A stretch of DNA of 64,000 bases from Anthoceros angustus (GCA_010909165.1 VJWM01000305.1:1-64000); one strand, 5' to 3'; positions 9,293 through 20,410 are shown, counted from the stretch's first letter. Translations and numbers: made by a program. Notes: generated by a model not told the origin, from the letters alone.

Positions 9293-9362
9293 TTTTATAA
9301 GTCACCCAAGGGTTAGAAAAGTAACTACCATTCTATCCTGCCCTTGGATGTGTGCCACGTGG
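9293..9362 (-). promoter_or_regulatory. Second copy of the G-box/TATA block
   Basis: TTATAAAA (9293-9300) and CCACGTGG (9355-9362) on the minus strand repeat the arrangement at 7047-7116. Here the downstream accessory frame is cut off by the duplication junction, so this copy would drive only the duplicated integrase region. Confidence 0.4.
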
Positions 9363-9792
9363 CCCTTTCCCACCATTGATGTTAGTTTCCTAATTTCCTT
9401 ATACTAAAATACCATTTCCCTATTTTTCTAATTTCTAATTACGAAAATTAGCCTCTAATTTCTTAATTACCTATTTTGGCCTATTTATCTAGTCCACTAA
9501 AAGACTCTATATATAGCAAGCCTATCCTGCCTAAAACATAAGCTACTTTCCTTAGAAACCTATCTCCTGGTGGTAGGACATCCTCCTACCATGGTAGGCG
9601 TTTTCCCTTTCTCCTACCACGGTAGGAGTTTCTCCTACGGTGGGATACCTTCCTACCCTCTCCTACCATGGTAGGAGCTATTCCTAGGTGATCAAAACAC
9701 TAGCGGTCATCCTCCTACGGTGGTAGGATCTCTCCTACCCTCGTCTACCATGGTAGGAGTTTCTCCTACGGTGGTAGGACACCTCCTACCAC
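9363..9792. repeat. AT-rich spacer and palindrome cluster, second copy
   Basis: 9363-9564 repeats the AT-rich spacer, including CTATATATAG at about 9510. 9565-9792 repeats the CCTACC..GGTAGG cluster. Several palindromes have lost one or two bases relative to 7319-7555 (for example CTGGTGGTAGG against CTACGGTGGTAGG), always within the central CG or the flanking AC. Confidence 0.6.
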
Positions 9793-11255
9793 TCATGTAG
9801 GTTACCTTTCTCCTCACCGGAGGTCGTTTTGACCCGTTTCTTTTCCATATCCTCTCTGCCTTCCGACATGGTCCTACAACTCCGCTCAAAAGGAGCAAAA
9901 ATTTCCTTGCATGTCTTCACCAAACCATTTCTAGCAAAAGTGTGGGCTGTTCAAAGCAAACTCATTTAAGCTTGTTGCCCAAACTTTTGCGTTCCACATA
10001 CTCCCCTCCTCACTGTTTGCGTCCTCGCAAACAACGGAACTCAGTGAAGGTACTTCTTAACCTTCCACCCATTCACTCTAGTTGGCGAAATCCCCATCCG
10101 GCTGCGTGGTTGCGGATCCATTCTCATACTGCCACCTCATAAGGTCCCATCCATCTCAATCTAAGCTTCCACAGGAAGTCCATATATCGGCTATCATATA
10201 GAAGAACCAAATCCCGCCATGATAGCTTCTTGCTTCCTCAACTTCCCATCATGCCTATCCTTTCTAAGCTCCTGAATTATTTGAGTTTCTTCTAAAGCAT
10301 CTTCCCTCGTTCCTCATGCTCTATGAAAGACTCTAGTCTAGCTACGGCTATCTTCTGATCATCGCTCATCCTCCATGATTCTATAGGTAGGTACTTCAAA
10401 TTCTCACAGCATCACGGAGACATGCCATATGTTAAATAATAAGGGGTCTTCTTGGTTGTCACCTTCTCTGCATCACCGTAAGCCCCCATAGCGAATGTAG
10501 CTTAGTGTCCCAATCATACATGTGAGTCACGATTACCTTGGTCAAGATTGTACACAACAGCCCATTCGTTTTCTCCGTCAAACCATTCGCTTTGGGATTG
10601 TAAGGAGTTGTCTTTCGATGCCGAATGTTGAAGTAGGTGGTGAGTCTCGATCACGAGTTGAGAAATGAGTTCCCATCAGACCAACTCAAAAGGACATCCA
10701 TACCTCGTTATAATGTTCTCAAGAGAAACTTGCTCTGCGGTCGTCGTCCTTCTTGTTGCTTGACCTCCACCATCTTTGTACAATAGTCCGTAGCCACCAA
10801 GATATATTGCTTCCTTGTCCATTGTGTGGGTGGCTTGATTGGACCTACAAAATCTATACCCACTTCTCAAATGGTGCCAAAGGTAGTATGTAGGTGAGAG
10901 GCCCTTTGTGTTGACAAAGTGGGCCTTCCAACCCTCGACACGCATCACACCTCCTAATAAATTCCCACATCCCTCGCATTGTAGCCACCAGCACATCCAA
11001 GACCTTCTTCACGGTGATTTGCGTCGAATAATGACCACCAGCCTCTTACGCATGTAAAACACATGACCAAAAGCGCTTCTCTAATTTCCGGACATCGCGA
11101 ATCTTCTCTCGGACCAAGCTTGTACAAGACCCCATCCGTAGGCAATAAGGGGCTGTCTTGTGGAAAAACAGCTCGCCCTCCCTAGACAAACCATCGGGCA
11201 TGATTCCATGCTCTAGAAAATTTCGTACCTCACCATTCAGAGATACCTTGGGCAT
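9793..11255 (-). pseudogene. Integrase, element 1 copy b
   Basis: This is the tandem copy of 7661-9010 and shows the same blocks: MPKVSLNGEVRNFLEHG, YKLGPREDSR, the Cys pair in RRCDAC, the Trp-rich IKPPTQW region, ANGLTEKTNG and a C-terminal GWKVKKY near 10046. Several frame breaks are at the same places as in copy a; others differ by 1-10 bases at CG-containing spots. In this copy the second catalytic Asp codon is again disrupted just before GTHF. Confidence 0.75.
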
Positions 11256-11990
11256 GAACGCCCCTCACGTTCAATCTCCTCCTTCCACGCATACCACGTC
11301 GCCTCCTGCCAGCTCGCCAGCAGCCCCAGCGGCGTTGTTCCATCCACAAATCCAGTTTCTCCCGCTTTGTCCATCTTTGCAAGTTTTGAGCTGCGGCCTT
11401 TGCATGCTCCTCCTCCAACAACGTTCGGTTCTTCCATTCCTGCTGGTCTAGCCTCGTGTCCAGGTCCAGCTCGTGCTCCCATGGCGACCTCCTCGCTGTT
11501 TGCACCCCATGGCCACCTCATGAGTGATTTCCCATGAATCGCCATTTTCTTCTCCTGCCGTTTTGCTCAAGCTTCATGGGATGCATCTCCTTCCTCGCCC
11601 TCTGGCGCACCTACCTCCCTAGGGCCTTCTCCTCCTCGGCCCCATGGCGCCTGGCTTGACCTCGCCAAGTGGGGCGCCTTTTCTTTTCCCAGCGCTCCCA
11701 TATCCGTTTTGCTCAAGCTTCATGGGATGCATCTCCTTCCTCGCCCTCTGGCGCACCTACCTCCCTAGGGCCTTCTCCTCCTCGGCCCCATGGCGCAGCC
11801 GACCTCGCCAAGTGGGGGCGCCTTTTCTTTTGCACGGCGCTCCCATGTCCGTTTCTTCTTTCTTTTGCCAACGCTGGCCTCCACTTGCAGCCTCCTGACT
11901 GCTCACCCTTGAGGAGCATTCCAGCCTCCTCCTCGCGCCCATACTGGCGCCCTTTTATCCCTCTCGGTTCCAGTTGTCTGCTGCGGCCTT
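11256..11990 (-). other. RNase H-integrase spacer with 146-bp tandem repeat
   Basis: This low-complexity, Glu/Arg-rich coding-like region sits between RNase H and integrase. Minus-strand pieces read EEEAGMLLKGEQSGGCKWRP, KRRPHLARS and WEHELDLDTRLDQQEWKNRTLLEEEHA, a possible coiled coil. Bases 11558-11703 are repeated at 11704-11850, and the ends share CCGTTT. The spacer is kept in element 2 (27261-27683 and 29093-29700), so it is a normal part of the polyprotein. Confidence 0.5.
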
Positions 11991-12640
11991 TCACGCACTG
12001 GCGCTCCCTTCTTGCTCATTTGACCTCTCTGCTGGCAACAAGGCTTGCTGATCAATGCTTAGGCCGTCCACAACATGCTCACGTCCTCCCCCTTCGACCC
12101 AGGCCGTGGCAACCAACTCCTCGTCAGGAAATCGGTCATCTGTGGCTTCAAGTCGCTCTCCAGTTTTCAGACGAGAAATGAAATCAGCATTCTGATGCTG
12201 CTTCCCTGGCCTAGTTTCTACGTCATAATCAAACTCTTGCAGCAGTAGTACCCACCTGGCAATCCTTCCTGACAAATCTGGCTTGTTTACAAGGTACTTC
12301 AACGCAAAATGGTCAACATGAAACGTCACTTTGCAAGCAAGCAGATAGTGTCTAAACTTCTTACAGGAGTAAATGATACCAAGACCCTCTCGCTCTGTGG
12401 TTGAGTAGTTCTTCTCGTCCTTCGGCTTAAGATGGTCCGTTTCTTCTCGGCATAGAAAATCGGATGGTCCCGTTTCTTCTCGTCCTTCTGGCTTAAGATG
12501 GTCCCAATGGCATAAGCGGACACATCCACGTATACATGAAACGGTTTCTCCCAATCTGGCGGCTGTAACGTGGGTGCGCTCACCAGGCTGTCCTTCAGCT
12601 GCTGAAAAGCCTCCTGTCTTGCAGCCGTCCATTCGAAAGG
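11991..12640 (-). pseudogene. RNase H, element 1
   Basis: This is the RNase H domain of the Ty3/gypsy polyprotein, which degrades the RNA strand of the hybrid during reverse transcription. An open frame (12632-11991) contains TTEREGLGIIYSCKKFRHYL with the catalytic Glu, FHVDHFALKYLVNKP with an Asp, and KQHQNADFISRL with the last Asp. The first Asp (FHVYVDVSAYAIGTILSQ) is in a different frame (13021-12326). Near 12430-12500 there is a 50-base local repeat of CGTTTCTTCTCG. One frame shift therefore separates the halves. Confidence 0.75.
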
Positions 12641-13441
12641 TGTATCCTTCTTGGTCAATTGGGTCAGCAAGGCTGCCTTCTTAGCAAAATCCTTGATGAA
12701 CCTCCTGTAATATCCTACCAGTCCTACAAAGGCACGCACCTGCCTCACCGTTTGGGGTGCGTCCATCTCAGCTATAACTGCCACCTTCTCCTTATCTACT
12801 ACTGCAATCCTCTTGAAACTCGATGTGCCAACAAAATACCTTCCGTCATGCCAAAATAACACTTCCACGGATGAAGCTTCATGTTGGACTCCTGCACGAA
12901 AACATTGTCTTAGGTGTCTAGGTGCTTCGCCAAACGCAAAAATCATCCGAAATACCTCCATGAACTTCCAAAATCTCGGAAGATAGCATTCACCACCGAA
13001 AAGTGGCGGGGCGTTGCACAAGCGAAGGTAGCTTGGAATAAGCGTAAGTGCCCCAATCGGTTGTGAGCGTAGTCTTGTCTGGTCCTCCTCCTCAGCAATC
13101 GGTTGTGAGCGTAGTCTTGTCTGGTCCTCCTCCTCAGCGATTGTAACCAGTACCCATCTAAGCTCATTTCATGGCCAGCCACCGTGTCGAGCCTGTCCAT
13201 GAAAGGCAAGGTGGTGGTCCTTCTTCGTTGCTTCATTAAACTTCACGAAATCGACACCATTACCTTCCTGTTGCTTCTTAGGTACAATTACAATGGGCGA
13301 CCCACTCCTTTGGTAAGCCGGATAAATCACCCGGCTTCCAAGTATTGGTCGGTGATCCTTGGCGACCATAGAATACTTGGGATTCCTGTGCTTGATCCTT
13401 ACAGTCTTGCCCTCCTTCAAATCGATTCGGTGTATCCCCAA
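12641..13441 (-). pseudogene. Reverse transcriptase, element 1
   Basis: The fragments give the classic order: GSPIVIVPKKQQEGNGVDF, FNEATKKDHH, DTVAGHEMSLDGY, CATPRHF (the ATFQR region), a catalytic FxDD block around 12950-12965 that reads through only if one base is missing, then VRAFVGLVGYYRRFIKDFAKK. An open piece covers 13441-13169 and another 13021-12326. A 38-base repeat (CAATCGGTTGTGAGCGTAGT...) at 13056-13137 duplicates part of the palm. It is inactive as read. Confidence 0.75.
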
Positions 13442-14475
13442 TTCTTGAATTCTGTCATGTCGGTAATCTTGAAGGCAAACACATCGACATATTCTCTAAG
13501 GACCCTCGAAATTCTTCTTTTCTACCACTCCTAGATGCAGAGATCTTGACCACCTTGCGGGTTCTAGCTCCAAGTCCTCTCTGCGTGCGGATCTACATAA
13601 GTCCCTTGGTGCTACACTATTCCACGATCCTTCGTCGGAAATCGCGATCATAGGCTCTACCCTTCGAGGCTACTCCTTCTCTATGTGCCTCGTCCTCGGC
13701 TCCTCCTCTCGACACCATCTACTTGTGGCGGTGTACACCAACTCAGTTTATTTGACCTCGAGGGTCCTCGTAGCTCGGTCACCGAAGAGCTCACCCCGTA
13801 CTACGAGGTGTACCCATGATCGGACTCCCCTTCATAGGGTGCCTTGCTCCATGACACAGCGACCTCGGCGGGCCCTACCCTACATGACTTAAATGTAATG
13901 CCGCGACCAAAATCAAAGACACAAGCGACCATAGAATACTTGGGATTCAGCCTAGCTTGATCCTTACAGTCTGCCCTCCTTCAAATCGATTGATGTATCC
14001 CCAATTCTTGAATTCTGTCATGTCGGTAATCTTGAAGGCAAACACATCGACATATTCTCTAAGGACCCTCGAAATTCTTCTTTTCTACCACTCCTAGATG
14101 CACAGATCTTGACCACCTTGCGGGTTCTAGCTCAAGTCCTCTCTGCGGATCTACATAAGTCCCTTGGGGCTACTATTCACGATCCTTCGTCGGAAATCGC
14201 GATCATAGGCTCTACCCTTCGAGGCTACTCCTTCTCTATGTGCCTCGTCCTCGGCTCCTCCTCGACACCATCTACTTGTGGCGGTGTACACCAACTCGAT
14301 TTTATTTGACCTCAGCGGGGTCCTCGTAGCTCGGTCATGAAGAGCTCACCCCGTACTACGAGGTGTACCCATCTTTCGGACTCCCCTTCATAGGGTGCCT
14401 TGCTCCATGACACAAGCGACCTCGTGAGGCCCTACCCTACATGACTTAAATGTAATGCCTCAAAATCAAAGACAC
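13362..14475 (-). repeat. Protease-RT linker with 563-bp tandem duplication
   Basis: Unit 1 (13362-13924) and unit 2 (13925-14475) are near-identical and join at GCG(ACC). On the minus strand the linker reads FEGPREYVDVFAFKITDMTEF just before the RT, which is sense coding. The junction creates an extra partial linker. At the homologous spots near 13912 and 14457 the five copies in the window all differ in a CG-containing 3-10-base core, while their flanks are identical. Confidence 0.65.
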
Positions 14476-14730
14476 AAGCGGTACCATACAACCAAGGCAC
14501 GCCTATCAAAACCTTGTAGCCTAGATCGACCGGCCTCATGACAATGTAGGTAAGATGGAATGTGAGACCACCAATCACGGTTGGCACATTTCTCGGCACC
14601 CCAAAGGTTTCCTCCTTGTTTGATCGCCATCCTCAAGAACACTCGGATTGGGTTAAACTTGGTGAAACCAAGGCGATGGGCTGTCTCCTCTGTCATCAAG
14701 TTGACTCGAACCCGAATCTAATGGCACATT
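14466..14730 (-). pseudogene. Aspartic protease, element 1 copy a
   Basis: This is a retropepsin-like domain that cleaves the Gag-Pol polyprotein. The active-site block VPLDSGS lies at about 14700-14727, followed in another frame by NLMTEETAHRLGFTKFNPIRVFL. Downstream blocks are VPTVIGGLTFH-like and GYKVLIGRPWLYGTA-like. The LDSGS...NLM arrangement and GRPWL motif resemble plant Tat/Athila proteases. One short indel directly after DSGS breaks the frame. Confidence 0.7.
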
Positions 14731-15512
14731 AGGCACCAAGCACTGCAATCTCAATTTCAATCTCTGGCGCTCCCAAATCAACAAGTTCAACCACATTTAC
14801 CTCCGGCCTCCTTCGTCCCCATGGGTTCGAGGATCCCCTAATCGCTTCCTTCACAATTTTGCGGGATCTTGGACTCACATAACAATTGTCTCAAGTGACC
14901 ACAAATTCTCGGTCAAGCAATGCATCGTGGCGGAGATCTTGTCGGCAATGTTTCCTCCCGTTTGCAGCCACGATGCTGGTCGGCTCCGACCTTATTGGTA
15001 AACTCCTCACACTCTTGGTCCCTTGGTGGGACTCCATGATCAGATTGTCAATTTAGCTCAGCCTCTTCTTCCATCTTCGCATGTTGGGTGAGCCTCCTTA
15101 GCTCATCCTCCAACATTCGCCACTTCCTTCATGTCGGTAATCTTGAAGGCAAACACATCGACATATTCTCTAAGGACCCTCGAAATTCTTCTTTTCTACC
15201 ACTCCTAGATGCAGAGATCTTGACCACCTTGCGGGTTCTAGCTCCAAGTCCTCTCTGCGTGCGGATCTACATAAGTCCCTTGGTGCTACACTATTCCACG
15301 ATCCTTCGTCGGAAATCGCGATCATAGGCTCTACCCTTCGAGGCTACTCCTTCTCTATGTGCCTCGTCCTCGGCTCCTCCTCGACACCATCTACTTGTGG
15401 CGGTGTACACCAACTCAGTTTTATTCGCCACCTCAGCGGGGTCCTCGTAGCTCGGTCACCCGAAGAGCTCACCCCGTACTACGAGGTGTACCCATCGTGG
15501 GCGGACTCCCCT

Positions 15513-15858
15513 TCATAGGGTGCCTTGCTCCATGACACAAGCGACCTCGTGAGGCCCTACCCTACATGACTTAAATGTAATGCACTGCGGCCAAATCAAA
15601 GACACAAGCGGTACCATACAACCAAGGCGCCTATCAAAACCTTGTAGCCTAGATCGACCGGCCTCATGACAATGTAGGTAAGATGGAATGTGAGACCACC
15701 AATCACGGTTGGCACATTTCTCGGCACCCCAAAGGTTTCCTCCTTGTTTGATCGCCATCCTCAAGAACACTCGGATTGGGTTAAACTTGGTGAAACCAAG
15801 GCGATGGGCTGTCTCCTCTGTCATCAAGTTGACTCGAACCCGAATCTAATGGCACATT
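15513..15858 (-). pseudogene. Aspartic protease, element 1 copy b
   Basis: This tandem copy of 14466-14730 has an open frame (15827-15513) starting MMTEETAHRLGFTKFNPIRVF and ending DFGR-like/ITFKSCRVGPHEVACV. The DSGS active-site codons sit at about 15829-15857, out of frame by one short indel. The C-terminal half includes the conserved GRPWL region in an alternative frame. Confidence 0.7.
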
Positions 15859-16337
15859 AGGCACCAAGCACTGCAATCTCAATTTCAATCTCTGGCGCTC
15901 CCAAATCAACAAGTTCAACCACATTTACCTCCGGCCTCCTTCGTCCCCATGGGTTGAGGATCCCCTAATCGCTTCCTTCACAATTTTGCGGGATCTTGGA
16001 CTCACATAACAATTGTCTCAAGTGACCACAAATTCTCGGTCAAGCAATGCATCGTGGCGGAGATCTTGTCGGCAATGTTTCCTCCCGTTTGCAGCCACGA
16101 TGCTGGTCGGCTCCGACCTTATTGGTAAACTCCTCACACTCTTGGTCCCTTGGTGGGACTCCATGATCAGATTGTCAATTTAGCTCAGCCTCTTCTTCCA
16201 TCTTCGCATGTTGGGTGAGCCTCCTTAGCTCATCCTCCAACATTCGCCACTTCCTTCGATGTCGGGAAACACCCTTCCTCCCCTCTTCCGCTTGTGGGTG
16301 GGTCACTCCCTCCCTCCTACCATGGTAGGTTCGCCTC
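15859..16337 (-). other. Gag-protease boundary: coiled-coil spacer and palindromes
   Basis: On the minus strand this reads TSKEVAEMLEDELRRLTQHAKMEEEAEL and then Lys/Arg/Glu-rich pieces up to the protease. At 16315-16385 there is a cluster of CCTACCATGGTAGG palindromes that encodes APTMVGGTPRW at the end of the preceding Gag frame. The palindrome cluster therefore marks this boundary too. Confidence 0.5.
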
Positions 16338-16757
16338 CTACCACCGTGGCGTTCCTCCTACCATGGTAGGAGCATCTCCACGGTGGCGTCTTATGGACCT
16401 CTTCATTTCCTCCTCCTCTACCAAATTCCGACCCCCACGAGTCTCAGGCCAAGGTGAGTCGTCCCTCACCTTCCTTTTCTTCCGTTCCTCTCGTTCACGC
16501 TTTCCGGATTTTCGGTCTTTCTCTCGCTCGGATCTGGTGGTAACTTTGGCCACCAACAGCCCTTCATCTGCACTCATCTCTCCTTCATACCCTTCTTCTA
16601 CAATCCACGAATACACTGGATTCATCAAGAAAATCGCTTCCACCTTCAAAGCCGTTGTGGTCACGTGATTGCGGTTTGTTGGACGGCGTTCCTTCCGCTG
16701 AGCTCTGTGAACCTCACCCCTGGGCGTCTTGAGGCTACCCTTGCTACTCCACGACAC
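16338..16757 (-). CDS. Gag C-terminal basic region ending in PTMVGG
   Basis: This intact 139-codon frame begins MSWSSKGSLKTPRGEVHRAQ and has SWIVEEGYEGEMSADEGLLVAKV, then a strongly charged stretch (RSEREKDRKSGKREREERKKRKVRD) and ends in APTMVGGTPRW. It follows the zinc knuckles and precedes the protease. The Arg/Glu/Lys run resembles SR-like or nucleic-acid-binding linkers. It is conserved in element 2 at 35287-35742. Specific function is unknown. Confidence 0.55.
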   Translation of the reverse strand: MSWSSKGSLKTPRGEVHRAQRKERRPTNRNHVTTTALKVEAIFLMNPVYSWIVEEGYEGEMSADEGLLVAKVTTRSEREKDRKSGKREREERKKRKVRDDSPWPETRGGRNLVEEEEMKRSIRRHRGDAPTMVGGTPRW

Positions 16758-17196
16758 CTTGGGTCACCAACCTTGTGCCCCAACTCCTTGCATACTTGAC
16801 AAAAGGTACATAACCCATTTGTTTCCGAGGTTACGGGCATTCATTGAATAATGACCAGGTGTCCCACAATTATGTGACACCGGTGGAATTGCCATTGGCC
16901 TTTGGACTCCGGTCTCCATGGTCCCGGTGAGGTAGGCGTGACCCATACCTCCGGCCGGTCTTGCGGGTTGGTAAGTCGCCCTCATCGATTGAGGCGGGCG
17001 ACTTCCGATGCTGCACTTGGTAAGCCTCATCCACGTACCAATAATCACCGGGCATGGATTCCACGTGATTCACGGCATGCGTGCTCGGATACATTCCGGT
17101 TGGTGTGTCGGTTTGATGACAAATTGAGCAATACACCAAGCTGTCTTGCGGTGAGGTGACCTCGTGGAGCTTGATTTTCACAGCCTTGACCTCCAA
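16758..17196 (-). pseudogene. Tandem CCHC zinc knuckles of Gag
   Basis: Two nucleocapsid-type zinc knuckles can be read on the minus strand. The first is HNCGTPGHYSMN at about 16850-16880, whose first and last Cys are lost to small indels. The second, in another frame at 16775-16815, is FCQVCKELGHKVGD with a following Cys. Zinc knuckles bind element RNA. Upstream is MYPSTHAVNHVESMPGDYW in broken frames. The same region occurs in element 2 at 35690-35957. Confidence 0.65.
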
Positions 17197-18590
17197 TTCA
17201 TCAATCTTTTGTCAAAGCCTCCACTTGCCGCAATCCCTCCTCCTGCGGTGGGCGTCTCCTTCTCCATCCGTCGAACCGTCTTCCCTTCCTCTCCTTCTCC
17301 GGCGCGTTCAGCTTCCTCCTGCCTCTTCTTAACCTTCTCCAAGTCCTTCCTCATCGTCGTTCATAGGCTTTCTCGGATTCTTCATCAGGCGTGGAGCTCT
17401 CTTGGGTACCACTCTCCTCACTTGCGAAGAAGAAGATGGGGACGAGCTGGAAGAGGAAGAAGAAGAAGAAGAGCTAGACCTCCTGGACCCCTTCCTCTTC
17501 TTATGACTCCTTCTCTTTTCCTCCTTCTTCCTAGCTCGATTCCACTCCTCGCTAATCGGATTGCTCCAATGTCTTAGTCCCTACGCAATGTACCTCCATC
17601 TTTCGAGATAGTCCACTCACAAACCAGTCCAACGCTTGCTCTTGTGAGTATCACGATGTGGGTGGATTTCCGGGCATCACGGCACACTTGACTCGATCGA
17701 GGTAGCCATAGAACCTCTCAACATAATCAAACAAGGACTCCCTCTTCTTCCTAGAGTTCTCAATTTTGCCGGTGTGGTGGCGTGGCGAGACCCGAAATCG
17801 ATTGAGGCGGCCTTCAAAGTCCCAATCCACAGGCGCACTTGCCCGTAAGTTCGGGTACCAGCCTGGGCATGCCCCTCAGCAACCCGGAAGATCGCGATCG
17901 ATCGGGCCGTATCCTCCAGTTAGCATGAGAAACATGCTCAAAGTGCGCTAAGCGCCTGCGTCGTCGCCCTTCCTCTTTTCCCCAAACTTGACATCTGCTG
18001 GCGGTGGGGTTGTGGCAAGCCCCTCCTACCGATTCCACTCATGATCCCTAGTCCGGATGAGCTCGGCGTGCTTGCGCCCCCTCCTCTTCTGCGGGTAAGT
18101 TATCCAACCAAAGTTCTCTGCGAAGGGTGTTGCACAAAATTTGGGCGCTGTGGGATGGCGTCTCCCTAGGCGTTCGTCCCAAGATGGTGAGCTGGGCGTG
18201 ATCCTATCAAGGCGCTCCATAAGATCCTCGACCGACTGAATTTCTCCACGCTCACCCTTCCTTCTTCACTTCTGTTTCGCTAGAGGTTGAGCTAGACCCG
18301 TCACTTCTGAAGGTCCAGCGTTGAGGAGGCCCAGTGCTGGTAGCTGAACTTGAATCGCGCTCCAGAAATGGTGCTTCCTCCTCGCTTTCCTCTTCACACA
18401 CTAACTCCTCTTCAACCACCTCCTTTACTTCAGTGTCGGTGATTTCGACGTCCCCTTCTCCAGAAGCGTTTTCTGCTGGATCACTTGGCTCCCCCTTGTA
18501 GGCAAGGGCAAAAACGGCCTCCTCCTCAAGCGCCCTTAGCTCTTCCTCCTCCTGGAGCCGTGCAACCACACTGCGTTTTCCTCCCTCCAT
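17197..18590 (-). pseudogene. Gag, element 1
   Basis: The start is the ATG at 18590, 340 bases after the PBS. The first 112 codons are open (18590-18252): MEGGKRSVVARLQEEEELRA followed by a very acidic region and a Ser/Thr-rich stretch. Further pieces are at 18220-18026 and 18038-17814. The capsid-like core around 17760-17590 reads, across frames, SLFDYVERFYGYLDRVKCAV and QEQALDWFVSGLSRKM, as in plant Retrotrans_gag domains. A Glu/Ser-coding (GAAGAG)n tract lies at 17450-17475. Gag forms the virus-like particle. Frame breaks are many. Confidence 0.6.
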
Positions 18591-18917
18591 TGATTTCTTC
18601 TTGCAGCTCTTAGATCTCTTGCGATGTGGTGGGGTGACCTCCTATGGTTTCTCCTCTCCCCTCCCTCGCTAGTCATCTGCAAGCATCCTCATAGCCTCCA
18701 AAACACGGTTGTTAAAGAAAAATCAGCCAACCGCCATGCGCCATTCTTCTGCGGGAACACAAAAATCACACCATTCGGAGGCGTGGAGCTCCTCCTTCAC
18801 AACACAGGTTCCAGGACGTGTAGGCCTCTTCCTAGACCCCGCTCACCTCCTTACAAGATCCTCTCGGCTCATCGCAAGCTAGCGAAAATCTCAAAATTTC
18901 AATTTGTTTAGCCACAA
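18591..18917 (-). other. Untranslated leader of element 1
   Basis: These 327 bases lie between the PBS and the Gag start. No supported frame is seen on the minus strand. It probably contains packaging and dimerisation signals, but none can be recognised. Confidence 0.45.
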
Positions 18918-18933
18918 GTCCCCAGCGGCGCCA
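18918..18933 (-). promoter_or_regulatory. Primer-binding site, TGGCGCC type
   Basis: The minus strand reads TGGCGCCGCTGGGGAC, four bases (TTTT) after the LTR end CCACA. It starts with the TGGCGCC that pairs with the 3' end of plant tRNA-Asp in many Athila-like elements. It fixes the orientation and the inner end of the 5' LTR. Confidence 0.75.
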
Positions 18934-18937
18934 AAAA

Positions 18938-20410
18938 TGTGGGAGGCAGATCCGGGGCTCCGAGATGCACCCTCTAGCGGCCACACTTATCCCCGTCGTT
19001 TCGTCGTTGGGTTTCGTCCCATGAGACTTGGGAGCAGTCGAATCTTGAAATCCGTCACTACACTACACACTACCTCAGCCTTCTAAACAAGCAAGGCGCC
19101 CTCTCACGCTCCCTCTACAGCCTCCTCCTCAAGCGCCCTTAGCTCTTCCTCTTCAACCACCTCAACCTACAACGACACCACACAATTGCAGTTCGTCTTA
19201 ACAAGGTGTCTATCACGGGCGCCAGGACCCCGACCCAACCGTCCCTACTCCTAAGACACTCTTCTCCACAGGGCGCCCTCTTACTTGCAGTTGGGATTCG
19301 TCCCTTAGGCTCTGCACTGTGGCCTTAGTTTTCCTACACTCTAATCCTCCTCACAACTCTCTCAATCAACAACGCCCTCTTCTTCTCTACTCATCTACCC
19401 TTCCTTCCTCCACAATCTCCTACTCTAACACCAATTCTGGCTCATTAATTCCAACTCGCCCTTCACTGGCACTGGGGTCAAATCGTGAGTTCTTCCTTGG
19501 GCGGTTGCTATGTGGTTTGCAGACAGCGAGAACCTCCGAGTCTTTCCTGCGTCTACCCTCAAGCCGAGAGTTCCTTGAGCATCGCCACACACTCAAAGCA
19601 AAACAATTCACACAACAACCATTCACAAGGGGAGCTAGCGCTGCAAAGAGCAAGCCCTCCACCCGGCACTCCGACCGCGCGTTCTCCTCTCTACGGACCT
19701 GCGTTGGCTTGCGGCCGAAATTCACACAAAGTGAAGGACTCGGGAGGATGGGAGCGCAAGACACGATAATTTTACTTCACAAGCTCCTCCTTTTATAGGG
19801 AGGTCCTCACATCTGACCTCCCCGCCCTCACAGCCTTTGCCTCCTCCTTATTTTAGTGTATCCTATTGACTTTAAGTTCGACATCCAAGCATCTTGGGTA
19901 AAATTCTATTCTAGCAAATTCACCTATGTGAGCCTTAATGGCTCTGTCAACATTCCTATCTAGCTAGTCAACACACTCTCTTGGGCGACAAGCATTAATG
20001 CTGTCCTCCTCTAAAGAAAAGTCTTCCCAAGTGGCATCTTGCCCCATGTCTTCAAGCTAATTTAAGGACTTCTTATGAATCCCTTCCTTATCTTGATGCC
20101 TATCTTGAGTTCCTTCCTCCAATAAAATAGCCGGGCTCTCTTAGCCTGGCTCATCCTCCTTCTCCTCTTCCTCTCACTTGTGGAGCAAGTGAGCTCCTTG
20201 CACCCATGTTGGGAGGTTGGTCTTCTCCTTGTGATTCTTGCTCCATTCTGCAAGATCAACCCCTCTTCCTTCTTTCTGCAAGGGCCAAGGTACTCGCCTC
20301 CCTTGCCGTCAAATCCATGCTAGCGACCTTTGAATCCTGCTTCTTCCGGCCCTCCTACCATGGTAGGACCTTCTCCTACCAGTAGGAGTCCTCCTACCAC
20401 GGTAGGAGTT
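18938..20410 (-). repeat. LTR 2 (family A, 5' LTR of element 1)
   Basis: It matches LTR 1 along its length. The TATA (CTATAAAAGG) is at about 19790-19799. The U3 end has two palindromes near 20355-20412 and lacks the TCA that ends LTR 1 there. To its right is not flanking DNA but the accessory-gene coiled coil of another element, so the LTR is shared by two internal regions. A 42-base foreign insert lies at 19121-19162. Confidence 0.75.
19121..19162. repeat. Templated insertion of Gag sequence inside LTR 2
   Basis: CCTCCTCCTCAAGCGCCC and the bases after it match the Gag coding region at 18518-18548, and the adjoining CTCTTCAACCACCTC matches 18407-18421. LTR 1 and LTR 3 lack these bases. Two short pieces copied from 600-750 bases away are typical filler from template switching. 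Confidence 0.6.

Larger units (their letters stand above)
6928..11415 (-). repeat. 2.2-kb internal tandem duplication in element 1
   Basis: Unit 1 is about 6928-9174 and unit 2 about 9175-11415. Each contains the start of the accessory gene, the G-box/TATA block, the AT-rich spacer, the palindrome cluster and the integrase. The junction near 9165-9175 joins at CTCCTCCTC, a 9-base match between the two ends. The copies are almost identical apart from short indels, so the event is recent or the difference is technical. Confidence 0.8.
14020..16258 (-). repeat. 1.1-kb tandem duplication covering the protease
   Basis: Unit 1 is 14020-15130 and unit 2 is 15131-16258. The join at 15131 is at ATGTCGG, which is present at both parental ends (GTCATGTCGGTAATC and CGATGTCGGGAAAC). 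Each unit has the protease and its upstream spacer. As a result element 1 has two protease copies. Confidence 0.8.
2592..20410 (-). mobile_element. Element 1: large Ty3/gypsy retrotransposon, non-chromovirus type
   Basis: This is a minus-strand element of about 17.8 kb. In transcription order it has the 5' LTR (20410-18938), PBS (18933-18918), Gag, zinc knuckles, protease, reverse transcriptase, RNase H, integrase (two tandem copies), palindrome cluster, AT-rich spacer, accessory gene, polypurine tract and 3' LTR (4055-2592). The LTRs would run TGACT...CCACA on the minus strand. The PBS type, a GRPWL-containing protease-RT linker and the integrase C-terminus without a chromodomain fit the plant Tat/Athila-like branch. 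No target-site duplication can be read because the 5' LTR is joined to a second element's 3' region. Confidence 0.8.

Noticed and set aside
11644-12181. Plus-strand frames of 84 and 170 codons opposite RNase H and the spacer
   Set aside because: They are shadows of the minus-strand polyprotein; Pro/Ser/Leu-rich composition is what the complement of Glu/Arg-rich coding gives.
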